Assembly (NCBI GenBank): GCA_015657535.1
Contig: JADHZB010001089.1
Location: 1 to 64,000, forward strand
Direction of reading: 5' to 3'
From: Nephromyces sp. MM_2019
Lineage: Eukaryota > Apicomplexa > Aconoidasida > Nephromycida
DNA: 64,000 nucleotides
Shown here: positions 1 to 11,900 of the stretch, piece after piece
How positions within the stretch are numbered: the stretch's first letter is position 1
How the letters are laid out: each line of letters begins with the position of its first letter
Notes under the pieces: model-generated
The model's input: only the letters and a program-made list of their open reading frames with translations
Told to the model about the DNA's origin: nothing
Database searches by the model: none
Position numbers and translations under genes: made by a program

Positions 1-144
1 TTATATTATATTATATTATATTATATTATATTATATTATATTATATTATATTATATTATATTATATTATATTATATTATATTATATTATATTATAATTAT
101 AATTATAATTATATTATATTATATTATATTATATTATATTATAT
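1..144. repeat. (TTATA)n pentanucleotide satellite at the left edge
   Basis: The window opens with uninterrupted TTATA pentamers. They are broken once, near 93-110, by a TTATAA/TTATAATTA variant, and then resume as ATATT units to about 144. The array reaches the first base, so its true length is unknown. It is a low-complexity tract that often ends or breaks assemblies. I see no canonical telomere unit (TTTAGGG-like) here, so I do not call it a telomere. Confidence 0.95.
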
Positions 145-2990
145 GCTAAAGCTTTTATAATACACTTTTATTTAACTACTTTTAAATTGAAAAATACGCC
201 ACTTTTTTGCCCATTTTATCGCTTAAAAAGTCACTTTTTTTTCAGGTTCTCTACTCGTTCTTTTATTGATGAGGATTTGCTACATTTTTCCGAATCCCTC
301 CTACGTAAACTCTGTACAATTAAAAATGAGCAATGCAATTTTGAAGATATTCAGAAGCAGACCATTATGCTTGGTAATTTTATCTTCTTTAATAAATAAA
401 GACAAAATTGATGAAGCTCAACTCTCTAATTTGCCTGATTTTTTTCTAAAAAGCATTTCATAAAAGCACTAGTCTGGGTCCTATTACACTTATCTTACAG
501 ATAAGGCAAAGCAATCAAATTATTTGGGCTGTTCTGTCTCCCTTATTTAAGAACGCAACTTTCTTGACTGAAATAATATGTTGGTCAATCGGAAAATTTT
601 TAAGCAAAGATTTTATTTCTTTTGGACTTCCAGAGGTAAAAAATTGATTTTATTCAATTTTTGCTTAGTAACCAATATATAAAGCTTTTAATTGTGGTAT
701 TTCTAGCGTTTTATAAAATAGTTGTGCAAATATATGCGGAAAATCTAAAGGTATCTGGCTAATTTTTGCTTGTTACAATTTTCAATATAGTTTTGTTGAA
801 TTTAATTTTTTAAAACATCTAAATTTTGTTTTTTCTCACTTTTAGATTTGCTGTTACTACAAGGTTTTGAAATTTGTAGCTTATAAAAAGGTACTTGAAA
901 TTAAGCAAATTGAAGCGTTGAAAGAATTAAACGAGCCGTTTCTGCAAAGACAAGCAACCAATGAAAAACCTTCACGGTATGAACCTAGAAAAACCGTTGC
1001 CTTTCACAAAAAAAATTGCAAAAATTAGAGCAATTAAAAAATAATGGTTGATTTTTGAGATGTGCATTAAGCAGAGATTCATAAAATAAATTTTTTTAAG
1101 GCCAAAAAATAAATTTCCGTTATTTGATTCCCCATAAACCCCTCCGTTAANTTTTATGCATATAACAAAAGAAACTGTTTCAAAATNAGTATATATACCT
1201 TATTTTTGGAGGAATTTCATACAAAAAATTGAATTTTATGCATATAACAAAAGAAACTGTTTCAAAATGAGTATATATACCTTTTTTTTAGAGGAATTTC
1301 ATACAAAAAATTGAATTTTATGCATAAATTGAAACATGTCCCAAATATTTTTAGGGAAAGCCTTTCCAATGATTTTTCTGTGCAAAAAAATCCCCCAGAT
1401 ACGCACTTCAGGATGCATGGTATTTTTAGCGTTAATTTTTGTTTGTTTTTGAAATATATAAAGAGTTTGTTTTTATTGTCAAATAAAGAAATATTTTTTA
1501 ATATTTGAGTTTAACATTAAAAAATATTTCTTTGTTTAATATATTACGCTGTGCAGTTCTATGATTTTTTTCAATGCATTTATCTAAATTAAAGCTATTA
1601 TTTATGTGCTGATAGTTCTAATAGATACTCACGTCTAATTACCTACTAATGCGTCATTATTATAAAAATATTAACGAAAAAGTTTACCGCAAAAGGCACA
1701 AAAGTAGCAAAGAGAGAAAAAGAAGCACTAAGAAGTATAAACATGCACACACACAAGCTTATTCACAGATATGGACGTAAATCACGGTTAAAATTGAGGA
1801 TGATCCTTCACAGTATTCTTTTGAATCAAAGTTGCGCTTTTTTCCTTCTTTTGCTACACACATTTACAGTTGCAGTATTCACTCTTATTTCTCTGATCAT
1901 TATATGATTGGTTTTAGCCCCCAGATAAATTTTATGCAACCTGCTTAGCTGCGGCATTGCTAATATTGTATTTTTAATTATTTTTTGTATTAACAAAAGG
2001 ATGCTTTAAAACAATGCTTTTTTCAATAAATTGGTTACTAAATAATGTCCGACTAGGAAACAGTATACGCATTTTTTTTAATTGCTGCATTTTTTCTCAG
2101 ACTATTTCAAATACCTAAAGAAAAGTCTCTGTTACCATGAAACTCCTGAGGAAGCTTCATTAGAAGAAAGTTGGAGGATTTTTATGACTTCTTTGTTTTC
2201 GCTAACAAAACTAGGTAAGTAAATTTCAACATTATTCCGTCAAACCGAAATTTTTTTCGGTGCTAGTCCAGCTTGATTTATAGCTTTCAAAGCTTGGCTG
2301 TAAAAAGGCTACTAGCTACACGTTTAAAAGCTAAAGCCTAGTTAAAAAATCCTAAATTTGAAGTTTAATAAGTCATTTAGCGTTTAGGCTAGTAAAGTTT
2401 TTATTGCGAAATTTTTAGTACACTTAGGTACTTTACTAGCAAAGGAACCGCCTAGGTCTTGAATGAGATACAGTCTACCTAAATGCTTCGAACGCTTTTT
2501 CATGTAGCGAGGAAAACGATAGGGCTCGAAAATTCTTAATGATAATTGGATCCCTGCTTACTTTTTTGATCAACCAATCCGATATATGCCTTACCAGCTG
2601 AAATCCATACACAAGGAAGATCATTAAAAAGTCGTGTTAACACAAATATGCCCCTAATTCATATTTTAATAAGAATTATTTCATTTAGCAATAACTCTTA
2701 GGATCCATTTGATAAATCTAATGGCACTGAATTATTGTTTGCGCCTAGTAAAGCGCTTAAAAGCAAGGGCAACGTATTCTACTTTTCCGGAAGGCAAGAA
2801 CAATATATTTACATTTTTTAGTCCGGGCAGAAGAAAGCGGGTCATATAAACTTTGGTTTTTCACTTTAGCTGTACTATTAAGCAAATGCATTAATAGGTA
2901 ACCATTTACTCAAAGTTTAACATATATATTTGAATATGTTGAACTTCCGCGAGGTTAAATCTTTTTTGAAAAAATCAGAAAATTTGCATC
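145..2990. other. AT-rich stretch without a supportable gene
   Basis: This stretch is very AT-rich and full of A and T runs. The only ORFs are short (60-70 codons), begin at non-ATG codons or sit in homopolymer-rich sequence, and match nothing I recognise. It holds the 82-bp duplication listed separately. It looks like subterminal or intergenic DNA. Confidence 0.6.
1152..1330. repeat. 82-bp direct tandem duplication (about 2.1 copies), with N bases
   Basis: A unit starting TTTTATGCATATAACAAAAG begins at 1152, 1234 and, partially, 1316, a spacing of 82 bp each time. The two full copies differ by only a few bases. The first copy has N at 1151 and 1187, so the assembler could not resolve the copies. 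I see no ORF or terminal inverted repeats, so this is a local tandem duplication and not a recognisable mobile element. Confidence 0.9.
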
Positions 2991-2993
2991 AAT

Positions 2994-3522
2994 ATGGCTG
3001 CGGGAGACAGGCTGAAAGATAAAGAGAAGCGCAGCAATTTTCTAATTGCTTTTGTAGAACCACAAGTTTTTCCAAAATTATTTGAGGCGGGGAATAAGCT
3101 ATTTCTAAGGCTTTTATTATTTTTTCTTTATACTGAAGTTTTGCTGCTTTTGAGAAAATATAAAAAATTTGAGAAAAGTTTTGCTCGTCCGCCGAAAAAG
3201 TCACGTTTCTTGGTTTTAAGCTCACTTGCATTTAATCGATTTAATTCCGCGGATTGTCCATGGATCTATTCTCTCCAGTCGCTGAGCGACTTCAAGCCTC
3301 TTGAAGCTGCTTGCTGGTGATGTTTCTACGAACAGCTTAAAATTAACACTGCCTATATTTTGTTCAAAATGCTTTGAGGTCAAAAAAAATTTTTACCCCC
3401 TTGAATTGCATAGCTATTCAAGATATCTGCCTCTTTGTACAAATTCTAGGCATAAAATACCCGGTACTTCGTTCTCCAGTGGAAATATTTTTGGGGCAGG
3501 TAATGCAAATTTGTCACCATGA
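2994..3522 (+). other. Ambiguous hypothetical ORFs open on both strands
   Basis: A 108-codon plus-strand ORF (2994-3320) starts at a true ATG. An 80-codon ORF on the opposite strand (3231-2989) is also open, and a second plus ORF (3301-3522) overlaps in another frame. The plus product has a Leu/Phe-rich middle followed by a Lys/Arg-rich segment. The antisense product looks slightly more protein-like. I recognise neither. Both could be chance, or one could be an exon of an unresolved gene. Confidence 0.15.
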
Positions 3523-4464
3523 AACCAATTAATTACGAGTTCTTGTAGGCAGAAATAGCTGTAATATCTTATGCTGTTTTAACCCCAAAAAAAGCAAAAA
3601 AACTGAACCTGTACTGGTCGAAATGCTTTTCTATAAAAAATTCTTTCAACTGAACATAAGGCAATATTTCGTCAAAATCTACACAAATCGGTGGCAAGAA
3701 TGCTTTTGAGAATTGGTCCCTGCGCGCTCAATATTCCTGTTTCTGCATGTTATTTTAATGCATTAGCAGATGAAAAAAAAGCATCTCTCTAGTACTATTA
3801 TATTGTTAAGACTAGCCTTTAAAAGCCATGATTTTATCGCCCAGATCTTGTGCTTTTTCAAAATCTTATTTTTGGAAAAATCACCCTCAAGTGAAGCATT
3901 AATTATAACTTTTGTTCATCACCAAGTTCTAAAACAAGCGCACCGGGCGTTTATTTGAATGCTCCTACTTTTACGGTCTAGCTTCATTGTAGCATTATCT
4001 GAAATCTTTGGACATTTTTACGTTTTTCAATGAACCCCATAGCAGCATTATTTTTTCAATATGTAAAAGCTGTGGATTACACTTTGCGTTGCTTGTTTGG
4101 GTATAGGTCGAAGAATTGTTAGGAGAAAAAAACGCCCAAGGATGTCCTTATGGAACTGAAATTATTTCGCAGTTGAAGAAGTTATTTAAATCTCCGTGCC
4201 TGGAGAGGATAGTGTTTGTCACTCCTTCACCAAACATGCTTTGGTAAGCTTAGCTACCATTAATGCCCGTGGATGGCGGTAATTTTTGCTATTCTTTAAT
4301 CGTAGAATCGAGGCCCCAAGTTTTGGAAAGTACCAGCATGAACCGCCTCTGGATTTGCAAAATTTGATGACTCTACACCTTTAAAAGAAGATCATGCATT
4401 AACCTAGCGTATACAACAAGAATTTCCCCTGAATAAAACAAAGCCTTCTGGAGAATTAATACTA
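3523..4464. other. No gene seen
   Basis: AT-rich sequence with frequent stops in all frames. The 62-codon ORF at 3770-3958 is Ile/Leu/Phe-rich, as expected of T-rich DNA, and is not supported. Confidence 0.5.
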
Positions 4465-5139
4465 ATGTCAATCGATTCTTTTGACTACATCGTATCACAA
4501 GATACTGAAGGGTTTATAAAAACCATGCCATATAGCACCCGCGTTGCAGTTAACACAGGTGATAAAGAGTCCTCTATTTTTCAATTCGCTGAATTGCAAA
4601 ACTCATCTGAACTCACATCAGGGGACCTAGTTCCATTGCCTCTCTAGCATAAATTACATGCAAGGCAATCTGTAGACTCCAAAACTTTTGTTGGCGAGAT
4701 GAAGCCAGGATCGTGACTGAAATCTAACACTTCAAAGTATTGTTTTATTTGCCATTTTTATTAAGTGCCCAATGCGGCACTTTTTATAGTAGCCCATATC
4801 AAAAGGATGTTACGACAGTCTGCCAATACAGTAGCTCTTATGTTTACGAACTCCGCAGATACCACAGGTTCTTTTGTAATTCTTAACAGTCTTAGCTCGA
4901 CTCCGACTTTTATTCTGGACGATGGAGCGCATGCAATTAAATGTGCACGGGTGCCTCTTGTAGCAAAAACCAAAGACGTGGATGTGCATCAAACTAAAAC
5001 TGTAGGGCTGAGACACGCGTTTAAAAGTTACCCAATCATTCATATTCGATCCTCGAAACTGCAAAAAGTCCTTAAATATCCGTGGATTGACTACGAGCAG
5101 CGTAATAAAAGTGAAATAATTGCCTTTGCGCTAGCCTAA
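4465..5139 (+). CDS. Possible two-exon hypothetical protein (unrecognised)
   Basis: Two adjacent plus-strand open segments look coding. The first (4465-4647) starts at ATG and is rich in Asp, Glu and Ser. The second is open from about 4766 to a TAA at 5139, around 124 codons, which is long for sequence this AT-rich. It is preceded by a strong acceptor: a T-rich run, then AAG just before 4766. A donor (GGTGATAA) inside the first segment, after its Asn-Thr codons, would give a phase that fits the second. The product shows no motif I recognise. It would converge on the 3' end of the minus-strand methyltransferase gene at 5947. Chance ORFs remain possible. Confidence 0.3.
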
Positions 5140-5946
5140 AATAACTTAAGCGATCGCAACTCTGCCACCAAGAGAAAGGGCCGAAGCCCAAAATTAAATC
5201 ATTCTAAACTTTTTTAAGTAGAAGTTTGCTGTGCATTGCATATTTTGAATGCGCAAGAAACAGCGCTGAGTTCATAAGAAGCAGCTTTAGCTAGAAATCG
5301 ATACTACAGCCCAGATGTTTAAAGTATCTACAGGAAGAACCTTCCTAAATGAAAAAAATTAAGCTGTGGAACAAACGAATACTTCTTGGTCTTTCAGTGC
5401 GGCTAAACAAACAGCGGGCATAGTATAGCCTATAGGAATAATCTGAGGGTTTAGCCCGAATTATTAAACATACAGTAAAGCTGTTTAGTAAGATGTAGTA
5501 CCATAGAAAAAAACCACTAGCACCAAAGAAAACTTATGGTTTCGTAAGAAAATATGCGCAGAAAGCGCCTTTAATCTCCGTAGAAAGTGAAGGATTTACT
5601 GAATTATATGAGCAAAGCAAAGGGAACTTTGATATTCCTAAAAATAGCAAGTAAACCTTCGCGAAATACAGGTTTGGTTAATATAACCTAACATTTCGCC
5701 CCCGGGTAATTTCTTTCATGCCAAAACTGATTGAAATTGCCTATGGTATGAAATTTCGAAGAAAGACAACTTAAAATAAGCAACGGAGAGGTTCACCAAA
5801 GCATTGGATTGCACCTTTTTTCGAAATTTTCTAGAGAAGGGGAGAAAACATAAAATAACTATATAATCTCTCCTGTAGATTCCCGAGAAATTGCAATGTT
5901 TAGTATATTAAAGAATAAACTTAGCCCTGCTTTTTGCTACGCTATG
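5140..5946. other. Probable intergenic region between convergent genes
   Basis: No ORF of note on either strand. It lies downstream of the possible plus-strand gene at 4465-5139 and downstream of the minus-strand gene ending at 5947, so it would hold the 3' untranslated regions of both. Confidence 0.5.
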
Positions 5947-8900
5947 CTAAACAGTGCGGCTATACTGATCTAGGGGCTCTATAACACGACCATATTTCCT
6001 CAGAGCTTTAGGTGTACCAGCGTTTTTTTTTTCAAAAATATTAACATGTTCACCTTCCTTTATTCGGACAACGCGGGAGTTTCCTTCGGGAATGATATCC
6101 TTCCTGGTGGTGCGCTTTGCTTCGTTATCAGCGCGTAAAGCGCGACTGCAGCTTTTTAAATTCGTATCAGGAGTAGCAGTGTATTCTTTAGTATAATTCT
6201 CCGTGGTTTCATCCTTTGCTAAAGTAGGACAGCTTTCTTCTGAATACGAATAGGTAGTCTGAATAAAAATAATAGATATCATTAGAAATATATATGTAAA
6301 CAGTAAGATATATAGTACATCAAATTTTTAAAGTCTTACGCATATTTATACTATAAACGGAAAAATACTCTTCCTGCATCTAAAAATTATCGCGCAGTAA
6401 TCATATTAACTGGGTTTCATCATGAGCGCTGTTTTTTAAAGCAACCATCATGAGTTGACTTAATATTCAAATATCTAAAATTTATACATCCGAGCTGTTA
6501 AATTTAAACATAGTACCGCTCTTAAATAATATACTGCGACGCGTGAAAAGAGAATTAGGAAAGATTGCTTAAAGGGCTGCATATAGTCGAATTCCCCTTC
6601 TAGCAATGTTGCATGGGACACTCACCAAGCATGCGACGGAGAGATATGTATGAACCTATCAGAGGCAGCAGCAAACCCAATAATTCTACAGCATATAGTC
6701 GTTAGCAGAAAACTTTGAAACTACAGCTTCGCACAAATATCTCCAGGCATTCAGCACTACCCAATTTACAGCTATTACTATCAGCTGAAAGTTTTTTTGG
6801 GAATAATAAAAACATGCGGCTTTAGGTTCACATTTAGTCAGATGCAATTAATGAAGCTCACTGCGGTTTTGACTGCAGCATGCTCCGGGTTCAGGGATTG
6901 ATCCAATCGCCAGCTATAGAATGACTAAAAGGCGCAAAAAGTACCCTAAAGTAGCTTATCCTCACTCAAACGTATAAATATACTCCCCAGCGTGGATAGA
7001 TGAGAAAAATCAAGTCAAATTCGTGACCACAAGTCAGCAGACAGCGAAACTTGGTCTCATCCTATGAGTACTAGTCTACAGCTTTGTATCACCAAATCAT
7101 TTCAGTATAAATTGGTACCAGTGCGTGGATGTCAACGTCATGCAATTCTTTTACTTTATCGCTGCCACTGCAAAAAATGTGAATTTCAGTTTCATAACCT
7201 ACAATCACATTCCTTAATTCCCCAGAAAAAAAGTAAGGCATCCATACAAATGGAAAATGAATTATCATAATATTATGACTCCAAGGGTTAGCTTAATAAA
7301 AAAAATCAAAACAGACCTTTATAAACGATTTGCATAGTGACTTATGAAGTACTAAGTACTAAATAGCTAAAGTAGCGAATCTAACACAGAAACATTGTTG
7401 CTTGCACTCTCCGAGGTCTGAAAGGAAAATTTACTACCTTTTCTTGCTCACAAGATTTAATGTATTGTTGAAGTTCCAAGCGCCGTTTCGCAATTATTGC
7501 TTCGGATTTCCCATTTGCAATAAACTCCAATAAAATATCTCTCCGTTTAGCATCCTCACGCCTTTTTGCTATTTGAAGACCGTAAAGGTGATTAAACTTG
7601 GAGCGAGTCAATGTACCGTTATTTTGTGCAACATCCAGTGATTTGTACCAGGCTTCTTGGCAAGTGATTGAGCTTCTGGACAAGCGAATAATATCAACCG
7701 CATGCATTGGCTGCCCCCTAAGCAGAAAAAGAGAAAAGACAAAAGAATTTAAACTCATAGCTTAAAAAACCCTGTTTGGGATTTAAGCACGTACTTTGTA
7801 CTCAAAAAAAAAGGCTGGCCTCAAGGCATTTTCATGCCTAGTTGTCATGACAAGAATTCCTTGATAGATTTTTGCTTGATGATGCTTCACAAGAGGGGTA
7901 GCATGTAGTGCATAATGCAGAAACGTAGAATAAGATATATGGACGATAGCAGCAATAAAGTGGTCTTTGGGGTACAGCAGCACCCACTTGCTGCAAAACG
8001 TGCTTCAATTAATGCTTCAAAAGTTGGGGATAGCAAAATTACGCTCTAAGTGCGATAATTTCAATTTAGTCAAAAACATTCACTTCATTCAAAGTACCTA
8101 TGCAAGGCTACAATTTGGTACAGCAAGCAATGGGTACTACGCTTGATTCTTGTGTGTGTGTTTGCGTGTGTGTATACGCCTTATGTGTGCATATTTCGGG
8201 TGCATATACGTCTTGTCTGTACATATTTCGTGAGTGTGTCTTCCTTGTATGTATATGCCTTGCAATATCATGCTAACAAAATTTCAATATAAAATCCTAC
8301 AAAAAAAAAAATTATGAAATTTGGCACAACAAAATACAACGAAAAACGCAGGACAAATTACTAAAAAAAGCTCATAAATAAAAATCCTTTCAACTTCTTT
8401 TTAAAACAAGCACACTTGTTTGGTTTCAGCGCATACGCTTGCTTTAAAGATTCTCACAGAACACACATTATCCAAAAACAAATGAGATTGATTAGAAATC
8501 GTTAAAAACATTTTAGTCCAATTATTTCATTTAAATCAAAATTTTTCCAGCACAAAAGTATTAAACATCACAAGCTGATATTGCTCTCACACACAGAAGA
8601 CTACACCAGAAGACCACGAATATAGCAATGAAGCATACAGCTAAACAAGAGACTCAGCAGAGGTCTTTAACGCCTTGCGTATACTCCACTGCACTCATTA
8701 AACTATCCCAACGAATGAAGCAAAATAATTTGATAAGCCTTCCACCGCTGATATTAGGAAACAAAAAGTAGAACAGCATTTATCAAGTGACGGCACCAAC
8801 CACTTAGAAATCTCAAAGCGAGACTTTATAGATCCGCTACTATCAACAATGACAGGTAGAATTTTAGCTTTAATCAAAAATTCATCTGCTAAAGCTTGTA

Positions 8901-11900
8901 TCTCCTGCCAATTGTCCTTAATATAAATATAGCAACTCCTTCCTTCACCGCTGCCAGCCAGTTTCACCGGTACTTTTGCCATTAACTTAGCGCCCATAAG
9001 TCCGAATTTGGATATCAAGTCTACCAGTATAAGTTAAACGTGTGTTTTTTCACAAAAATTTGATGGTTGACAAAGTGGCTATATGCAGTAATAGGGGCCT
9101 TGTATGACCAGGTTTGATTTCAAGTATTTGCGCTCAAATTTCAGTTGCAAAAATGTGTAAAAGACTTATTATATAGACGATTTTCTTGAGTAAGGAAAGA
9201 CAAGCATAAGTCAACAGCAACGCTTAAATATCATCGCTAACGCATCAAAAAAGGGTGCGGACAAAGAATACAGTCTACGCCTAATTATAATGGAGGCCTC
9301 ACAGCAGGATCAGAACTTTAATCGCATTGTCATTAAAAGCTAAAACCTGAGACCTAAAAAAATAGACACACTTGAACAAAAAAAGCTCGTAATTTAGATT
9401 TAACATATTCAATACTAAAACATGATCAGTTTGTGACGAAATCCTTTTAGAGTGAAATAAAAAAAACAGCAAACTTTCCCTTACTTGAATGATAAGACGC
9501 AAAAAACCAGGCAGTCTTTGTATTCATAAACTGGTAAACCATGCTGAAGAAGTAAAAAAATAGTTTTTAGAACTTTTCTGTACAAAATCTTGAAATTAAA
9601 TTGAATGTCATGGAATATGAAAAATATTTTAAACCAGCACTACAAGTGTTAAGTTTTACCCCCTAAATTCTATTACGATATTTTTTATTGAGTAGTTTAT
9701 ACCATTGTTGCAGCGTATTTTTTATCTTAAGTATCATTTTAGAGTTTTAGTATGATTATCAAGATGTTCTGCATTCCCATTTAAAGATGCAGGATAGCAG
9801 TAGTATCCTTAAGGAACTAGACCTTAAGAAGATAAAGCAAAAGATTTCAGATAGCTCTCGCAAAACTGTTTCTTGTCGCTCCAAGGATTTCAATCGCTCA
9901 ACTCTCCAGCTCTTCGGGTGTAAGTCAAAAGGTGTTGAAACAGTCAATTATGATATTCGAAATCAGCGAAAACCAGGCTATCGAGCTCCTTTAACCGAGA
10001 AATTTTTAAGGCTTACATTTTGATGAAACTACTGCACCGAAAAATTAAACAACCCTAATTTATACTAAAACTTGATCAACCTATTTGCTCTGCTGAATTT
10101 TTTTAAAAAAATATCCAAAAGGCATAAAAGAGTTAGAATTCAACCACTGCTTGCTGCATAAAAGCTTTTCATCAGCTGCTGAGTGTAATTATAAAAAATA
10201 ATCACAAAAAAGGCTTAGCAGCAATCTATAAACTGCATCTCTCTTATCAAAAAAGCACCGATAGCAAGCTCATTCAATATGCTGTAGCTACTCCCCTGAT
10301 TGCTTAAAAATCAGCAGAAAAAAGCTAACATCATAAATTTCAGCCAAGTAACTCCAAAATTGCCTACTCATCAAGATTATCAGGATCATACCATAAAATC
10401 TGCAAACCCTGCATTATTATAGAAATTAATGAAGCAGGAATATTATTTTCGTACGCGATAAGATTTTTCTTTTTTATTTGGCTGAGGCCAATTATTTTGG
10501 AAAAAATCTTCTTCCATACTAGGAATTGGTAATTTACTCTAAAAAAACTTAATTAGCCCTCAATAAATGGTTATTCTACCTCTCAGAATGCCATATTTTC
10601 CGAAATTACTTCCCTCAAATAGGAAAATGCGAACATTTGGTTTTTTATGAAAATAATCAAAATCTTTCACAATTTTTTTATATCTTCTACAAAAATTATC
10701 CCTAGGATTAGGCTTTCTATATAAGATTATTGCAGCCCTATACCCCAAGGTGTACGTATTAAAGGTAGGCACGTAGCTAAGAACTAAAATTACCAGTTTT
10801 ACCAGAGATAGGTTCTACTACCCAAATTTCATAGAAAAAGTAATAAAAATAAAAAAAAAATAGTTCTACTTGTTAATTAAAGCTCCTTCCATTGCAGCAT
10901 CAAAAGAATACAAGTGTGTCACCCCATTAAAATCATCAAACGCAGTAATATCCTCATTTGCGAAAGCAACTGGAACTTGAGGTATTGTCTTGCTGCAGTC
11001 CTTTTCCACGGCTTTCAAACACTTCTTCTCTCTGTCTAGCAAAATCCGCATAACAGACAGCGAGTTAAAAAAAGCTTGAGTGCACTTTTCAATACCTGAA
11101 AGTGAATGTGAGCACAACGTCTTTCCATTGTTGGGGTGCAAAAAAGAGTGAAATTCGTGCATCAGTTATTACGAAAAAAAACCATCACTTTGCTGATATA
11201 TGACGGTGGGTAGGTGTGCGCGGCTTTTTTTATGTGTGTGCGCGGGTTCTTAGATGTGTGTGTGCTGGTTCTTGGATGTGTTTGTGCGAGTGTTTGTGCG
11301 AGTATGTGGATGTGTGTATGCGGGTTTTTTGATGTGTGCGCGGGTTTTTATATGTGTGTATGCGGGCTTTTGGGTGTGTGCGTAACCTAGCGTTTGCGTC
11401 TATCTCATTCAACTTGCGCATAACTTACAAACTTTATCGTTGATAATATTCTGCACTTTCAGAGCTACCAAAAATCTATAACGAGTCCCTATAAACTCCA
11501 AAGATTAGGGAAACAGTAAACTGCAAGCATTTATACTGAGCATGTTCCAGCTCATCTTCGAAAATACGACGACAAGCATGTGGTTTACGATATTTCTTAC
11601 GGCATAAAACAGTAATTTAGATATTTTTTCCTATATTAAAGCTTGGACTATCCAGCTGTGCGCCACAAAGACATTTTGCTGCCGAAAAAAGTCAATGATA
11701 TCATCGCTATATACATAAGATACAATCAAAACACACGCATCGAGAAGTATCATCTTACTTTAGAGAAGCATGGACTGAATATAAACTATGAGATCAAGAG
11801 GGAGAAAATTATGAAATTTTTATGGCATGAAAAAATTCATTATAATTATTACACACATTAGCTACTCTAGCTAATCAAACTCCTTCAAATATATCTTAAG

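Noticed and set aside
1..144. Telomere
   Set aside because: The unit is TTATA with no G-rich strand, unlike alveolate telomeric repeats.
7064..7270. 68-codon plus ORF with a CxC..C pattern (CHCKKC), possible zinc-binding peptide
   Set aside because: Lies opposite an inferred intron of the minus-strand gene, a single short Cys group, no conserved context.
11230..11421. His/Thr/Arg-rich minus-strand ORF
   Set aside because: It is simply the translation of the GT-rich minisatellite.
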